Shown here: piece by piece, positions 47,780 through 58,594 of the stretch
Layout of the letters: every line of letters begins with the position of its first letter
Position numbering within the stretch: the stretch's first letter is position 1
Origin: Cheiracanthium punctorium
Lineage: Eukaryota > Arthropoda > Arachnida > Araneae > Cheiracanthiidae
DNA length: 64,000 nucleotides
Reading direction: 5' to 3'
NCBI GenBank assembly: GCA_038373885.1
Contig: JAWZYV010012407.1
Span: 276,961 to 340,960, forward strand
The notes under the pieces: generated by a model
Databases searched by the model: none
What the model saw: the letters and a program-made list of their open reading frames with translations, nothing else
Told to the model about the DNA's origin: nothing
Program-made: the position numbers and the translations under genes

Positions 47780-48292
47780 CCTTTGAGGTGCAACCCTTTC
47801 CCAATGCTGAAAAAAAGGACAGCCATTGCCATCACTCGATTTAACGACCAGCAAGAGGGCGGACGATCGAAACGTTCATCGCGTACCACACATCTAGAGA
47901 CCCTTTTTTTGACGACAGCTGGCTGTGCCGGTACAGCCAGCTGTCGTCAAAAAAAGGGTCTCTAGATATGTGGTACGCAATGAACGTTTTGATCGTCCGC
48001 CTTCTTGCTGGTAGTTAAGTCGAGCGATGGCTACGGCTGCCCTTTTTTCAGCATTGGGCAATCTATCCGGCTGTTCTCGCATGCTTCCATTTTTCAGCAG
48101 ATGCCAGTTGCTGTTAAAAATAAGCAGAATATTTTTTGACGGGGCAAGGACGTGCTAAAAGGTAAAGGATTCTCGTGGAGCTATGTCCCCCGCAACTATT
48201 TTTATAGAAATCCAATCTATTCTTCGTGACTGGCAACAGTCAAAACGTCAGAGTTGGGTGTTCCCAGAGTGGGAACACTGCGTGTTAAAGGG
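47780..48292. mobile_element. TTAA-flanked piggyBac-type foldback MITE, family B copy 3
   Basis: TTAA flanks both ends (47776-47779, 48293-48296); ends TCCTTTGAGGTGC and complement of CCCTTTAACACGC. Like copy 1 it keeps a central foldback (TGGCTGTGCCGGTACAGCCA region near 47920-47945) with arms over 100 bp. It lies in intron 3 of the minus-strand gene. Confidence 0.9.
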
Positions 48293-48296
48293 TTAA

Positions 48297-49257
48297 TATA
48301 CTAGAAAATAATATAAAAAACTCTTAATAAGATCAAGATAAATAATAATCATATTTAGAGAGGAAGTAGTAAATATACAACATCTTGAAAACATAGACAT
48401 ACACACTAAAATAAATAAATAAAATACCTTACCTCATTGCTTACATTTTAAATTCTAGTTTAAGTACTCAAAATGAAAAAAAAAAAAAAAAAAACACAAG
48501 AAATAAAAAAAAATACTCACTACAAACTTTTCTTTCAGAAAAAAATATAGGAATTTAATCGATTGAAAAATGATTTTGGATAAGAGGTTCCATACACTAC
48601 ACTTATGATGTACAAGATATTTGCATATTAAAATTTTGTTCATAATGTAGAAATATTAAATGGATTCTGAGAAACTGAAACAACAAACTGCTTAAAATTT
48701 AGAAAATGTATTATTAATTTCATTCAATTAAAAACTTTATTTCGGATACATATGAAATCGAATAAAAGATCTTATAAGTGTCACCACAAGCTGATAATTA
48801 GTGGAGGGGGCAGAGAAAATATGTTTTCTTTTCTACAGTATCATTATTAAGGGAAAATATACAGGGGAAAAGGGGGGATAGGTAGCCAAATCACCCCCTT
48901 GTTGTTGAGAGGGTATAGCTGTGACACCTGTGCTTGTTATAATAAATTATAAATTCATAACTTAGAAGTGAAAACAGTTAATGTCAAGAGATTTTAATAC
49001 AGTGAATATTGCAATTATTTTAATTTAAATTAGCAATTGTTTAATAGGAAATCTAAGTAAGCACACCATAATTTTGCAAATTTTCCAACAAAAAATGATG
49101 TCGTCAAACAAAAGACAACATACCAGTACTATTCATTATGCATAAAATGCAGATTTAATACTGCATGAAAAAAACAACGCCATTTGATCCTGCAGAAAAA
49201 CTACCCTTTTGCAACATCCTTTATAAAATTATTAACAACTTATGAAGAAATACTCAC
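48297..49257 (-). other. Rest of intron 3, nothing recognised
   Basis: AT-rich intron with an A tract at 48476-48494. No exon-like frame. Confidence 0.5.
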
Positions 49258-49617
49258 ATATTTTGGATTCGAAAAACAAGGATATTCTGAAACAAGAGAT
49301 GACATTTTTCGTCGAGGGAGAGACTCGAGCCAAGTTCTTCGTCCCTTGTTAGTCTGCTTCAATATATCCAATATTCGATACTCTGAAATGTTGTTATTTT
49401 TCAAACCTTCACACAGTTCTTTAAGCAATGCTTTATACAATTTACTTGGTGTGTATCTGTGGTCAACTTTTCGTCTGACAGATCTCAGCTTAAAATTAAT
49501 GGGTTCTCTAGCACCTCGTCTTTCTCTTGAGTGCCGAGTGATCAGTCCCATTTTCTTACGCTTGATTTTCCATTTTATGTGACGAATTTTTTGACTCAAG
49601 CTCTTGCAGAAAAAGGA
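49258..49617 (-). CDS. Exon 3 of the 481-codon gene (120 codons)
   Basis: The acceptor TTATTATCCCTTTGCAG precedes TCC; the donor TAT|GTGAGT is near-consensus. Phase 0, residues 182-301. The first part is strongly basic (SQKIRHIKWKIKRKKMGL, then RHSRERRGAR). This is followed by NFKLRSVRRKVDHRY and a helical part (YKALLKELCEGLKNNN, then ILDILKQTNKGRRTW), ending in YPCFSNPKY. The basic patch could serve nuclear localisation or nucleic-acid contact, but that is inference. It is the longest exon and the best protein-like evidence in the gene. Confidence 0.88.
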
Positions 49618-50438
49618 CTGCAAAGGGATAATAAATTATATTGATGGACATATCTATATTATTTAAAATACAGATATGTCCATCAACAGTATGAGTTAAT
49701 AGTAAATGCTACAATTAACTCATACTGTCTGTATAAGAAGCGAATTATATCACATACATTATAAAAGAAATGTAGTAAAATATAAAAAAGAATTATAACA
49801 GACGTATTGAGAATAAACCGCAGATTTTATAATGGGTGAAGATGTTATTAATCGTTTTGGCAGAGTTTAATTCAAGTTCCATTAATTTTTAATAATATTA
49901 TTTTCTTTTTAAAACTACATCATTATAACATGCACAACCTTTTAGAAAGTAATTTAACAAATTAAAAAAAAAAATATGAATAGGAACTAAATAGTTAAGA
50001 ATATTTTGCCAGTTAAAAATTTTCATTCATGAAGTTAAATATCTTTCCACAGTTTTTATAAAGTTATGGCAATAGTTAAGCAGTATGGGACCAGATGTTT
50101 GATTAAACTAATTAATGAAGAGCAGCAAAATCAGCTTTTTAGTTTAACAGACATTAAAATTATTAAGTAGAAAATTGCAGTAAGCACTGCATTGTAGTCA
50201 GGAAAAGCAATGTGAAATTCAAAATATCTTTTGCAGTATAGTTTAGAAAAACAATAAAATTGTCATATATTGTACAGCATACTAAATATGAGAGAAAAGT
50301 ACTGTTATTTTCAGTACTTGTGGCTATCAGGATCTCAGCCATGCTGTAAGATTACTATAAGGGTGCAAACATTTCCATGAGACTTCAATACCATCATCTT
50401 GACAGTATATCTCAGCAGTCTGGCGATTGAACTTAATA
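49618..50438 (-). other. Intron 2, left part, with a hairpin
   Basis: TGATGGACATATCT (49641-49654) pairs with AGATATGTCCATCA (49673-49686) and a second small hairpin (GAGTTAAT.. / ATTAACTC) follows. Otherwise nothing. Confidence 0.5.
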
Positions 50439-50953
50439 CAGGGTTTCTACAAATTTCACAGCTTTTAGTTCCCTGGCATCTATCACGCTCTTCCCCGACT
50501 TTATCTAGCATGCTTTCCTGAATTTTGCGTTTCTATTTTTAACATTACATCCTTTAATTAATAACTTTTTATATATTTTGCTCCTTTTTTTTACAAATAA
50601 TACTAAAATTAATATGTACAAGAATCTTATTTGACATCACTGGATTCTAACAAAAATCCTGTTTGATAATAATTTAGGATAAAATTAAGCCTATTTCAAC
50701 TGCACAAGATATGCTCAAAAAGAACACATTTTAAAATTATTTATAAGGTTAAATGAGAAAATGAAAATAAAACAAATCTATACTTAGATTCAAACAGCAA
50801 GTATTTTCTTGATTTTCCTGCAAAATTCAATTTTCCTTGCATTTCCCTGACCTTTCTTCAATTTCTGCTAATTTCCCTGACTTTTTTCCCAAATCCCTGA
50901 CTTTCCCTGACGAAAACTCATTTCCCTGACTTTCCAGGTCTGTAGAAACCCTG
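50439..50953. mobile_element. TIR element, CAGGGTTTCTAC family member
   Basis: Ends CAGGGTTTCTACA and the complement of TGTAGAAACCCTG. Exact TAATA stands on both sides (50434-50438, 50954-50958). The right half has repeated TTTCCCTGACTTT words, echoing the CTTGACTTT words of 42514-43350, so the three elements are related. Confidence 0.78.
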
Positions 50954-51123
50954 TAATAATATATAATCCACAAAAATCTTATTTTCTAGCTTTAATTTAT
51001 CAACAAATTTAGGTTTAAACTTTTCAGCTTCCGATTGTAAACAAGTTTTAACACCTTGTTTCTACTAAAGCATGCAACAGCAGCAATAACAATAATAAAA
51101 AAAAATACAATTTAGAATAATAC

Positions 51124-51356
51124 CCAGGGTTCTTTTCCAGCATATGCTATGCATGGATAGGTAGCATACATTTTTCTGCCGATCGTCTGATATTCACTAC
51201 TGTTTTGGATATTCGGAAACTTTGAAAAGTAGTATCTCGCACATTCATCAATAAATGAACCCCAGACAGAACTTATATCATTCACAGATAGATGCTGCTT
51301 GACTAAGTCACTGAATTCTGGCAGTGGAGTATCGTTGTTGATAATTTCATATTTTG
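51124..51356 (-). CDS. Exon 2 of the 481-codon gene (233 nt)
   Basis: The acceptor CTCTATTTATTTAG precedes CA, phase 1; the donor CCCTGG|GTATTA leaves phase 0. Residues 104-181. It reads EIINNDTPLPEFSDLVKQHL, then WGSFIDECARYYFSKFPN, then YQTIGRKMYATYPCIAYAGK. The TIGRKMYxxYPxI pattern followed by a W and a basic exon is the arrangement I know from the uncharacterised family. There it reads as a DNA-binding-like helical region, but I cannot verify this. Confidence 0.87.
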
Positions 51357-51669
51357 CTAAATAAATAGAGAAAGAGATAATTACTAATTTACATAAACAT
51401 ATTTTAAAAAAATTATTAAATAACAAAGAGAGCCTAATTTGAATTAGTGTTTTTATCACTAGGGTGCTATTTTGTTCAGTCCCAAATTTCTGTGTACGTG
51501 ACTTTGCCGACATGATTTGTAGACATGAACAGTCACGGTGAAGACCTTTTGAAATGTGTTTGCCAGATAACACAGAGGTTGAGGGGGGGGGGGGGAAGGA
51601 GTAGATTAAAATATTGAAAGTTTCACAAGGTTTGCAATTTTTTATACCTGATCCCAAGTTTGCTGACAA

Positions 51670-52565
51670 AAAATAACTTCAGAACTGAACCAAGCTTGAA
51701 AAGTATGCTTATTATATTCCTAGCGAAGATTGTAAAATAGTTTTAGTTGGCAATTTTAATACAGATTTCAATTCCAAATATGTGTTTTATGGAACAAGAA
51801 AGACAAACACGGCACACTCATGGATTAGAATGCCCATTCCAAGCAGTATTTAAAATGGTAAAGTATAGTTGTAATAGGATTGACAAAGATTGTAAAACAG
51901 TTTCAGTAGGTGATTTTAAGATAGATTTTGATTCTAAAGATGTGTTTTATGGTACAAGAAAGAGTTGATTGGGTGATTCCTATTTTAACGTCCCACTCTC
52001 ACCAACATAAACAATCACCGCACTTAGGCGAGCTTTGCAGTTATAGGTCTCTAGGAGTTATGCACAGTGTCAATGCTGTAAAAAGAATTAGATGAAAACT
52101 AAAGTGAACAAATTAGCGATAAATGGACCCGTTAAGGAATTTGAAAATGCCTAACTATTAAAACTACATAAATTGCAAAACAAAATTAAGTAATGGAATG
52201 CTGTATTTACATGTTCCAAATTGCCATTTTAATTCTAAATTAAGGTTGCCACATAAATGGAAAAAATTGTTGTGGTAACTGCATATGTTAATTATGGCCA
52301 CCTTGGCAATAAAGTAGAAATAAACCCAAGAAATACAAACATGGAAAACTCATGGATTAAGATGAACATTCCAAATAGTAGTTAAAATGGTGAAGTACAG
52401 TTGGAATATGCTTGGCGAAGATTGTAAAACAATTTCAGTAGGCGATTTTAAGATTCCAAAGATGTGTTTTATGGAACAAGGAAAAAAAGTATGGCACACC
52501 CATGAATTATGATACACTTTCCAACTTAATAGAATGAGGGAAAATAAATAGGCAAGATGCATGGA
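51670..52565 (+). pseudogene. Repeated endonuclease-like retroelement fragments
   Basis: Three partial direct repeats (about 51717-51880, 51882-51966, 52320-52500) share AAGATTGTAAAACAGTTTCAG and ATGTGTTTTATGG-type blocks. One frame gives DCKIVLVGNFNTDFNSKYVF and DCKTVSVGDFKIDFDSKDVF. The G-D/N-F-N-x-D core resembles the endonuclease domain of non-LTR retroelements. No complete domain exists. It lies in intron 1 of the minus-strand gene on the opposite strand. Confidence 0.5.
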
Positions 52566-53315
52566 TTATGATACGCTTTTAATATATAGCACTTTAGTGC
52601 GTAGTTAAAATCTGAAAGTGTTTCAGATTTTCATTTCTCTCTCTCTCATTTTGCTTACTTTTTGTTATAAAATACAAACATAATGCATCTTAAAAAATAC
52701 TCAATATATTCTTGAAAAAAAAATTGACAAACAAAATTTTACATTTTAGCTGAACAAACGGTTGAATCATAACATGAAGGAAAAATTTTCGTGATGCTTA
52801 ATTTTGAATTTCCAGGAGTAATAAGACTGGTAAGCTGAAAACTTTTCACAGGTATGTCAAAAGGGTAGACCTAAGTTGTGTTTCAGTATTTAGGTTTTCT
52901 GCCAGTGAATTTTAAGCTCTACAAGTAGTACCTTTCATGCAGTGAAAAAGCAAACAGTTCTAAGATTTTGAGTATTATCCTTAACCAAAAAGACTACTGC
53001 ATGCCTAAAGGAACAAAGGTGCTGAATGCCATATTGATTATGCCACACAAATGATTTTAAAAGTTTATTGAGAGGAAAAACAGATACATTAAATTTTACA
53101 AAAGAGTACTGGTATCGAAAAAAAAATTTACTTTGCACCCTCACCCCACCCCAAAACAATTATCTTATTTTAACCCACATTTTTCAATCTAGTCAGAGGA
53201 TAAAATTTAGAATTTTTGAGGCTATTTCAGTATTGTATAAGGTTAGTAAATTGTTAGACAATCTAACTATAATTACTACTTTTCATTAATAATTTAAAAA
53301 ATACTTTTTAAATTA
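52566..53315 (-). other. Intron 1, nothing recognised
   Basis: AT-rich. Open frames on either strand here show no family resemblance. Confidence 0.5.
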
Positions 53316-53774
53316 GCAAGGTATTCACCAATGTCAGGAGGCAAAAATAGTATCATTAGTCACCTCAGAAACACAAAAAAAGTTGCCAGTTTAGTAGCCA
53401 TTTTCTTAATTATAGTTGCCAAAATAGTAGCATTTTTGCATGAAGAAATGAATAAAATAATAAATTTAAAAACTTAATGCGTTATATATATAACAAAGCA
53501 TTTAGTAGATTTATTTTTATAGCATGATTTAAAAAATAGATGAGAATGTTTGATGAACGACCAATAGCAAATCGGAAAAGTAAAAGGAGTTGACAAAAAC
53601 GGAAATCTGATTTTCAAATTAGTCACCTGAACTAAGGTACCAAGTAGCAAAAAACTGGAAAATAGTATGAAAATACTATTTTTTGATAAAAAAAAATTGC
53701 CCAAGTTGTTGATCAAAATCGCCTGATCTTTAAATTAGTAGCAAAAGTCACCTTTTTAGGTCGCTAGTGCACAC
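53316..53774. repeat. Interspersed repeat, inverted relative to 7449-7850
   Basis: It carries the complement of the blocks named for 7449-7850. The right border GTGCACACCCTG and left AAGGTATTCAC may be decayed terminal repeats of a DNA transposon, which would make both copies members of one old family. Confidence 0.55.
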
Positions 53775-54332
53775 CCTGAATTAGGCAAATTTATAGATGA
53801 AATTTTGAGATTTTCCATGTTTTGAGCCAGAATCTGTATTCCCTGACTTGTCCATATTTTCTGTAGAAATAAAATTTACTATTACCAGTTTTCCATAATT
53901 TCCATGACTAGTAACTAACTTGATAATTTCACAGGTATTAAACATTATAAAACAAAAATATACTGCAGAAGCACTTATTTTCAGTAGGCAGTATTGCGTG
54001 ATTTTTGAGAGCCTGTCGTACTCACAAAAATTAAATCCTCATAAAATACTTTTTTTTTTTTTTGCTTCAAATAACAATCAAAAATCAGAAATTTTTCACT
54101 TATTACAATTTAATGATTTATAGCACAGTTACAAATTTTTCTTGGCAAGTTCCTTATAACTTGAATTTCTTTCTTACAACTATTTCTTGAATATAAAACA
54201 ATAATACAGTGATTACCGCTTATTACGGTCACATTGGGATGGACTGAAATTGACAGGAATAACCAAAATCCCAAATAAACAGCTGGACCAAAGTAAAAGT
54301 GAGAAAATTTAAGAAAAAAATTAGTAAATTAA

Positions 54333-54914
54333 CCCGTAAGCAGGCGCGCCTACTTTTGTAACTTAAGCACTTGCGTGGGGTAAATCTTACCCCATTTTGT
54401 CTTCTTTATATTTTTGACAAAAAACATTTGAAAAACAAATTTGTGGACTTAAAACGTAAAATGTGCCAGTTCTATTTCGTTTCATGGGAGGAAATCGTGC
54501 TTTTCATATTTATTTAGAGAGTTTCTAGCAGTTCCTTTAAATATCATGCTTTCTGAGGAGAAAATTTCATATGATATTCTTTATACCTAAAAAACACACA
54601 TTACTTTAATAATATGATATTAATTTCACCTATTAGCCTTTTGTCAATACATACCAGTAGTGTAACGTCAATTTATATTTAATTTATGTTAACAATGCAA
54701 TGAAACGTTGTTAGTTACGTGGGAGTGTTTCATCCCAAAATGGAATTTTCTTCCCTTCCGGATAACAAAGAAACTACATTATTTCACCCACCCCAACTAG
54801 ACTTTGACCTTGAAAGGTAGAAGACGGGGCAAACTTGTACTCAAAAAATGTCTCTCATTTTACGAAGAAAAAATGTCGCTGGGGTGAGATTTACCCCAGC
54901 CATCTGCTTGCGGG
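54333..54914. mobile_element. TTAA-flanked piggyBac-type MITE, family D
   Basis: TTAA on both sides (54329-54332, 54915-54918). Ends CCCGTAAGCAGGCGC and complement of CCCGCAAGCAGATGG. Subterminal GGGGTAAATCTTACCCC and GGGGTGAGATTTACCCC form inner palindromes. 582 bp, no coding frame. Just left, 54208-54231 has a CAGTGATTACCGCTTATTACGG text like a pogo end with no partner. Confidence 0.87.
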
Positions 54915-54918
54915 TTAA

Positions 54919-56118
54919 ATCAAAATGTATAAACTATATTACTCAATAGTTTGGCGTATACACATATTTATTTAAGAGTAAAGGAAAAACAAGTGAAAAA
55001 ATACATTCATACATACATGTGTACATTTATTTCTAAAAAATCAACAAAACTATTACAACTTTTTTGGGGAAAAATCCGAAATTAAAGGCTATTTTAGGGG
55101 CATAGTGTCATGTACCACAAACTGAATTCAACTTAATGTTAAAAAGAGGTAACCATTTATGTTGTTCTTCTCAAATGCTCTACATAAAGTGTCTATATCG
55201 TTCAACTAATCTACTCACGTGACAGGCAGACAGTTTTGGTGCAAATCATCATCATCATCATCATCATCAGGCGTCTTATTGGTTCAGGGCGTTGAGGGTC
55301 GGATTGATCATTATTTTTATTAAAATGCTATTAAGTGTATTAACAATTGTTTTGATTGAATTACTGTAACACCTCCACACAAATATGAGCCATCTTTGTC
55401 TGGCTTTCACATTACCCTAAAATCTAATCACATCGAAATTTTACCTAATCTCCAGATTACTTGACTGGATAAAGTGGCATTCACTACCGAGGTAACTGGG
55501 GGCAAAACAGTGCACTTTGGCCATTTTGATATGTTCAAACCGAATTTCAACGGAATAAATGGCTCATTGGATAAACCACAAACTGAAGTAAGTGACGACC
55601 ACTGTACAACTAATAGAATGCAGCTCATTCACTTAAAATATTTATACCAGCTTCTTTGAAGCCATTTGAAATGGGGAGGGGTGACCTTTTCAGACAAAAG
55701 GAAGTTTCTTAAAATGCCTTATGTTAAAGAGGTTCTATATTTAGGTAATTTCAAGACTTTTCAACCTTCTCGATTCTATTCATATAAAATTTACAAATAT
55801 TTCAGCTCGCAAAATCACCGATACCTTTATTTCTCTGAAAATTATGACTTGCGAAAATAAGTGCTGTTACAGTAAATCATTCTATTATATAAATACAAAA
55901 GTTGAGAAATCCTGAATGTGTTTTCTTCCCATTTTTTTAATAAAAGATTAAAGGAAAATAATACAATATACAAAAGAAAAATTTGGGGGGCTTGACCATA
56001 GGACTTTTAGTCACACAGGATGACTCAGTTCTGTAAAAATAAAATTTTATGAAAAAAAGTTTTGAAGAGGAGGGGGGGGGGGGAGTGTAAAAATATAAGG
56101 GCTGAATAACTTTGAAAT

Positions 56119-56163
<45 letters not shown>

Positions 56164-56383
56164 TGTACATGCAAGGGGGGGGGGCTTTTGAATAGAAAAT
56201 CTGTCATTAAAAGTAGATACTTGGATTTTATACTTATTTTTCTTATAAATTTGCTTAGAATTCCAAATCACCAGCTACAATTGCACGTTTTTTAATAAAA
56301 AAAAATTCAAATTATATTAATTACTGAAATATATATATATTAAATATAAATTAGAAATATAGACAAAATATTATAGTAAACAT
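54919..56383 (-). other. Intron 1, low-complexity and microsatellites
   Basis: (ATC)n at 55246-55268; G and T homopolymers and (GT)n at 56071-56167. Open frames near 55430-55660 on both strands are balanced in composition but not recognisable. Confidence 0.5.
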
Positions 56384-56607
56384 AATAAAAACATATAAAA
56401 CATTATTTAATACGGCGGATTAATTAGTTAAAATTTTTTATTTGGGAATACCTTATTCCCCCGTACACGATATATATTTCGGTTACACACATAACCATCA
56501 TCAGTCGTTTCTGGATCAGAAACGACTGATGATGGTTATGTGTGTAACCGAAATATATATGGTGTATGGGGGAATAAGGTATTCCCAAATAAAAAATTTT
56601 AACTAAT
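56384..56607. mobile_element. Foldback retroposon-like insertion, copy 2
   Basis: It shares the leader (AATACGGCGGATTAATT) and both arms with 14211-14527 but lacks the central loop. The flanks TATAGTAAACAT (56372-56383) and TATAATAAACAT (56608-56619) agree at 11 of 12. CTGATGAT, GGTTA/TAACC and GAAA are kept at 56526-56553 and mirrored in the left arm. Confidence 0.8.
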
Positions 56608-56712
56608 TATAATAAACATTTACTTAGTCAAAATTTGAACACGGAAATACCTTAGTAATCAGTTAAAAACATTAAAAGCCTAAAATCTCCGTAAAATGAT
56701 TAAAACACGCAC

Positions 56713-56752
56713 CATGAGCGCTTTCGACAGCCTAGCCCGCTGTCATCATCAG
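56713..56752 (-). ncRNA. Hammerhead-ribozyme-like motif, left end of the Penelope-like element
   Basis: On the minus strand: CTGATGA (56752-56746), one extra T, GACAGC/GCTGTC stem, GAAA (56725-56722), then GCGCTC. It is the inverted counterpart of 58082-58118. See that entry for the structural doubts. Confidence 0.45.
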
Positions 56753-56829
56753 AACTGAGCTGCTTGGCTTGTTCACCGCTTCTTCTTCACCAAGGCCTGC
56801 CACGATTGCTCGATCTGCGCATGCGCCAT

Positions 56830-57834
56830 GTCGTTGACAGCTCCTCTTGTGTCATTATTTCCAACGCTTCCCGTCTTAAGCCATAATTGTGGTTATTGTA
56901 ATTAGCTATTTTCTTGACATTTACAAAATCTATATTTATATTTTCCTTTAAGGCTAGGCGGGATAGAGCGGTACTTTGTCTATTGTATTTTATGTCGTTT
57001 ATGTGTTCTTTAATTCTTCTTTTTGTAACACCAATGTAGTATCCGGGAAGGTTGGAATCTCTATACGTGAAATTTATTTTATAAATAACCTGCGGTTTCT
57101 AGAGGGTTAATCTTGTCTTTATCTGACCGGATTCTTTTAAATATATTGCTATTGGGTTTAATTGGGATACGAAGGTTCATTTTACGTGCCCGATTGGATA
57201 TTTTTACAGCGAGACCGCAACAGTAGGGAATCGGATGAGTAAGTGTGGATTTTTCTTTTTGTGTGTCGTTGATGATGTTAAGTTTCTTTCTTCTATTTCA
57301 GATTAGGCGGGGGATGATATTGCTGGGATAATTAGCTTCGCGCGCAAGCTGCTTTATGAATTGTATTTCTTCCTTTAGTAATTGTTGGTTGAAGCATATT
57401 TCCAGGGCTCTATTGACGTGTGAACGTAAGATTGATATTTTGTAGTTATATGTAGTTTTTGAGGAGTAATTGACTATTTTATTATTATTGGTAGGTGTAC
57501 GATAAACGGTAGTTTCTATATTGTCTGGGGTGGTTCTAATTACTTTAACATCAAGGAAATTTTGGCTATTATTCTGCTCAAGTTCTATAGTAAATTGTAT
57601 ATTTTCATCAAGTGAGTTAAGTTCGTCGAGGATATTATTTATGCTATTGTTATTTACTATTGCAAAAACATCATCAACGTAACGAAACCAGTATTTAATA
57701 TGGGGGTGGAGGTTTGTATTGATTAAAGTTTCAAGGTTTTGCATTTTCCACTCTGCTACTATACCAGACATCGGGGAGCCCATAGGGACACCTTTATTTC
57801 TGTTTGTAAAATCCTCAATAACTCCTACTTTCAA
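56830..57834 (-). pseudogene. Reverse transcriptase plus GIY-YIG-like endonuclease, broken
   Basis: From about 57834 the minus frame reads NKGVPMGSPMSGIVAE (RT fingers/palm), then YWFRYVDDVFAIV (catalytic YVDD), then TIELEQNNSQNFLDVKVI (palm). A TGA follows IIPRLI at 57298. The same frame then continues with a CCGLAVKISNRAR-type thumb/linker. After KINPLETAG a frameshift is needed to reach NFTYRDSNLPGYYIGVTKRR. GYYIGVTKRRIKEH is the GIY-YIG block that defines Penelope-like elements. The RT N-terminus is missing, so this copy is dead. Confidence 0.85.
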
Positions 57835-58081
57835 TTCAATAATAAATTTTACAAACAGAATAAAGGTGTCTTAAAGGAGGCTTAAAGGAAAATATAAATA
57901 TAGATTTCGTAAATGTCAAGAAAATAGCTAATTACAATAACCACAATTATGGCTTAAGATGGGAAGCGTTGGAAATAATGACACAAGAGGGAGCTGTCAA
58001 CGACATGGCGCATGCGCAGATCAAGCAATCGTGGCAGGCCTTGGTGAAGAATAAGCGGTGAACGAGCCAAGCAGAACAGTT

Positions 58082-58118
58082 CTGATGATGACAGCGGGCT
58101 AGGCTGTCGAAAGCGCTC
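58082..58118 (+). ncRNA. Hammerhead-ribozyme-like motif, right end of the Penelope-like element
   Basis: CTGATGA (58082-58088), then stem II GACAGC (58090-58095) with GCTGTC (58103-58108), then GAAA (58109-58112), then GCGCTC. The self-complementary AGCGCT would let two copies form stem III as a dimer with cleavage after UC. Penelope-like elements are known to carry minimal hammerheads. Against this, an extra U sits between CUGAUGA and stem II, and I see no stem I pairing. Confidence 0.45.
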
Positions 58119-58423
58119 ATGGTGCGTGTTTTAATCATTTTACGGAGATTTTAGGCTTTTAATGTTTTTAACTGATTATAGTTAACATTTTTTTTTTTTT
58201 TTTTTGATAACAACTAAATAGTGAAAAAGAATTAAACATTTTTATTTAATTTCAAAACAATAAACATTTCCAATAAAATCACCTAAATTTCTAATTATAA
58301 CAATTTTATACAGGAATGAAGAAGCAAAAGAGAATGAGAGAAGAAAAACAGCATCGGGTGCTAAAAGATCAAAAATTAAACAACTACAAATGTCTTTTAG
58401 AAAGAGATTTTATCAACCTTTCA

Positions 58424-58548
58424 AGTATATTAAGGCAAGTTGGAGTGTTTAGGCTGATTAATTTTATTTTATTTTTACCAACTAGGCGAAAAAAATAAAA
58501 TAAAATAAAATAAATCAGCCTAAACACTCCAACTTGCCTTAATATACT
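58424..58548. repeat. Hairpin with 36-bp perfect arms near the exon 1 donor
   Basis: 58424-58459 and 58513-58548 are exact complements (with GGCAAGTTGGAGTGTTTAGG) around an AT-rich loop. It starts about 47 bases into intron 1 of the minus-strand gene. Confidence 0.85.
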
Positions 58549-58594
58549 AATTTCTTTTTTGCTTAATTGATCCATTATTTGAAAATATGCTTAC

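Larger units (their letters stand above)
56653..58180 (-). mobile_element. Penelope-like retroelement, rearranged and inactive
   Basis: About 300-bp terminal segments at 56655-56952 and 57880-58178 are inverted copies with only scattered differences. Between them the minus strand carries a reverse-transcriptase core followed by a GIY-YIG-like endonuclease. Inverted, truncated arrangements of the terminal repeats are well known for Penelope-like elements. The junction near 57787-57870 is itself a small inverted repeat (ACACCTTTATTTCTGTTTGT and counterpart). It lies in intron 1 of the minus-strand gene, sense with it. Confidence 0.87.

Noticed and set aside
51112..51669. 185-codon minus-strand open frame as a single-exon gene
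   Set aside because: Only 51124-51356 is bounded by splice sites and protein-like. The upstream part is low-quality text and a G run.
55937..56271. Poly-Lys/poly-Pro frames
   Set aside because: Produced by T, G and GT homopolymer tracts.
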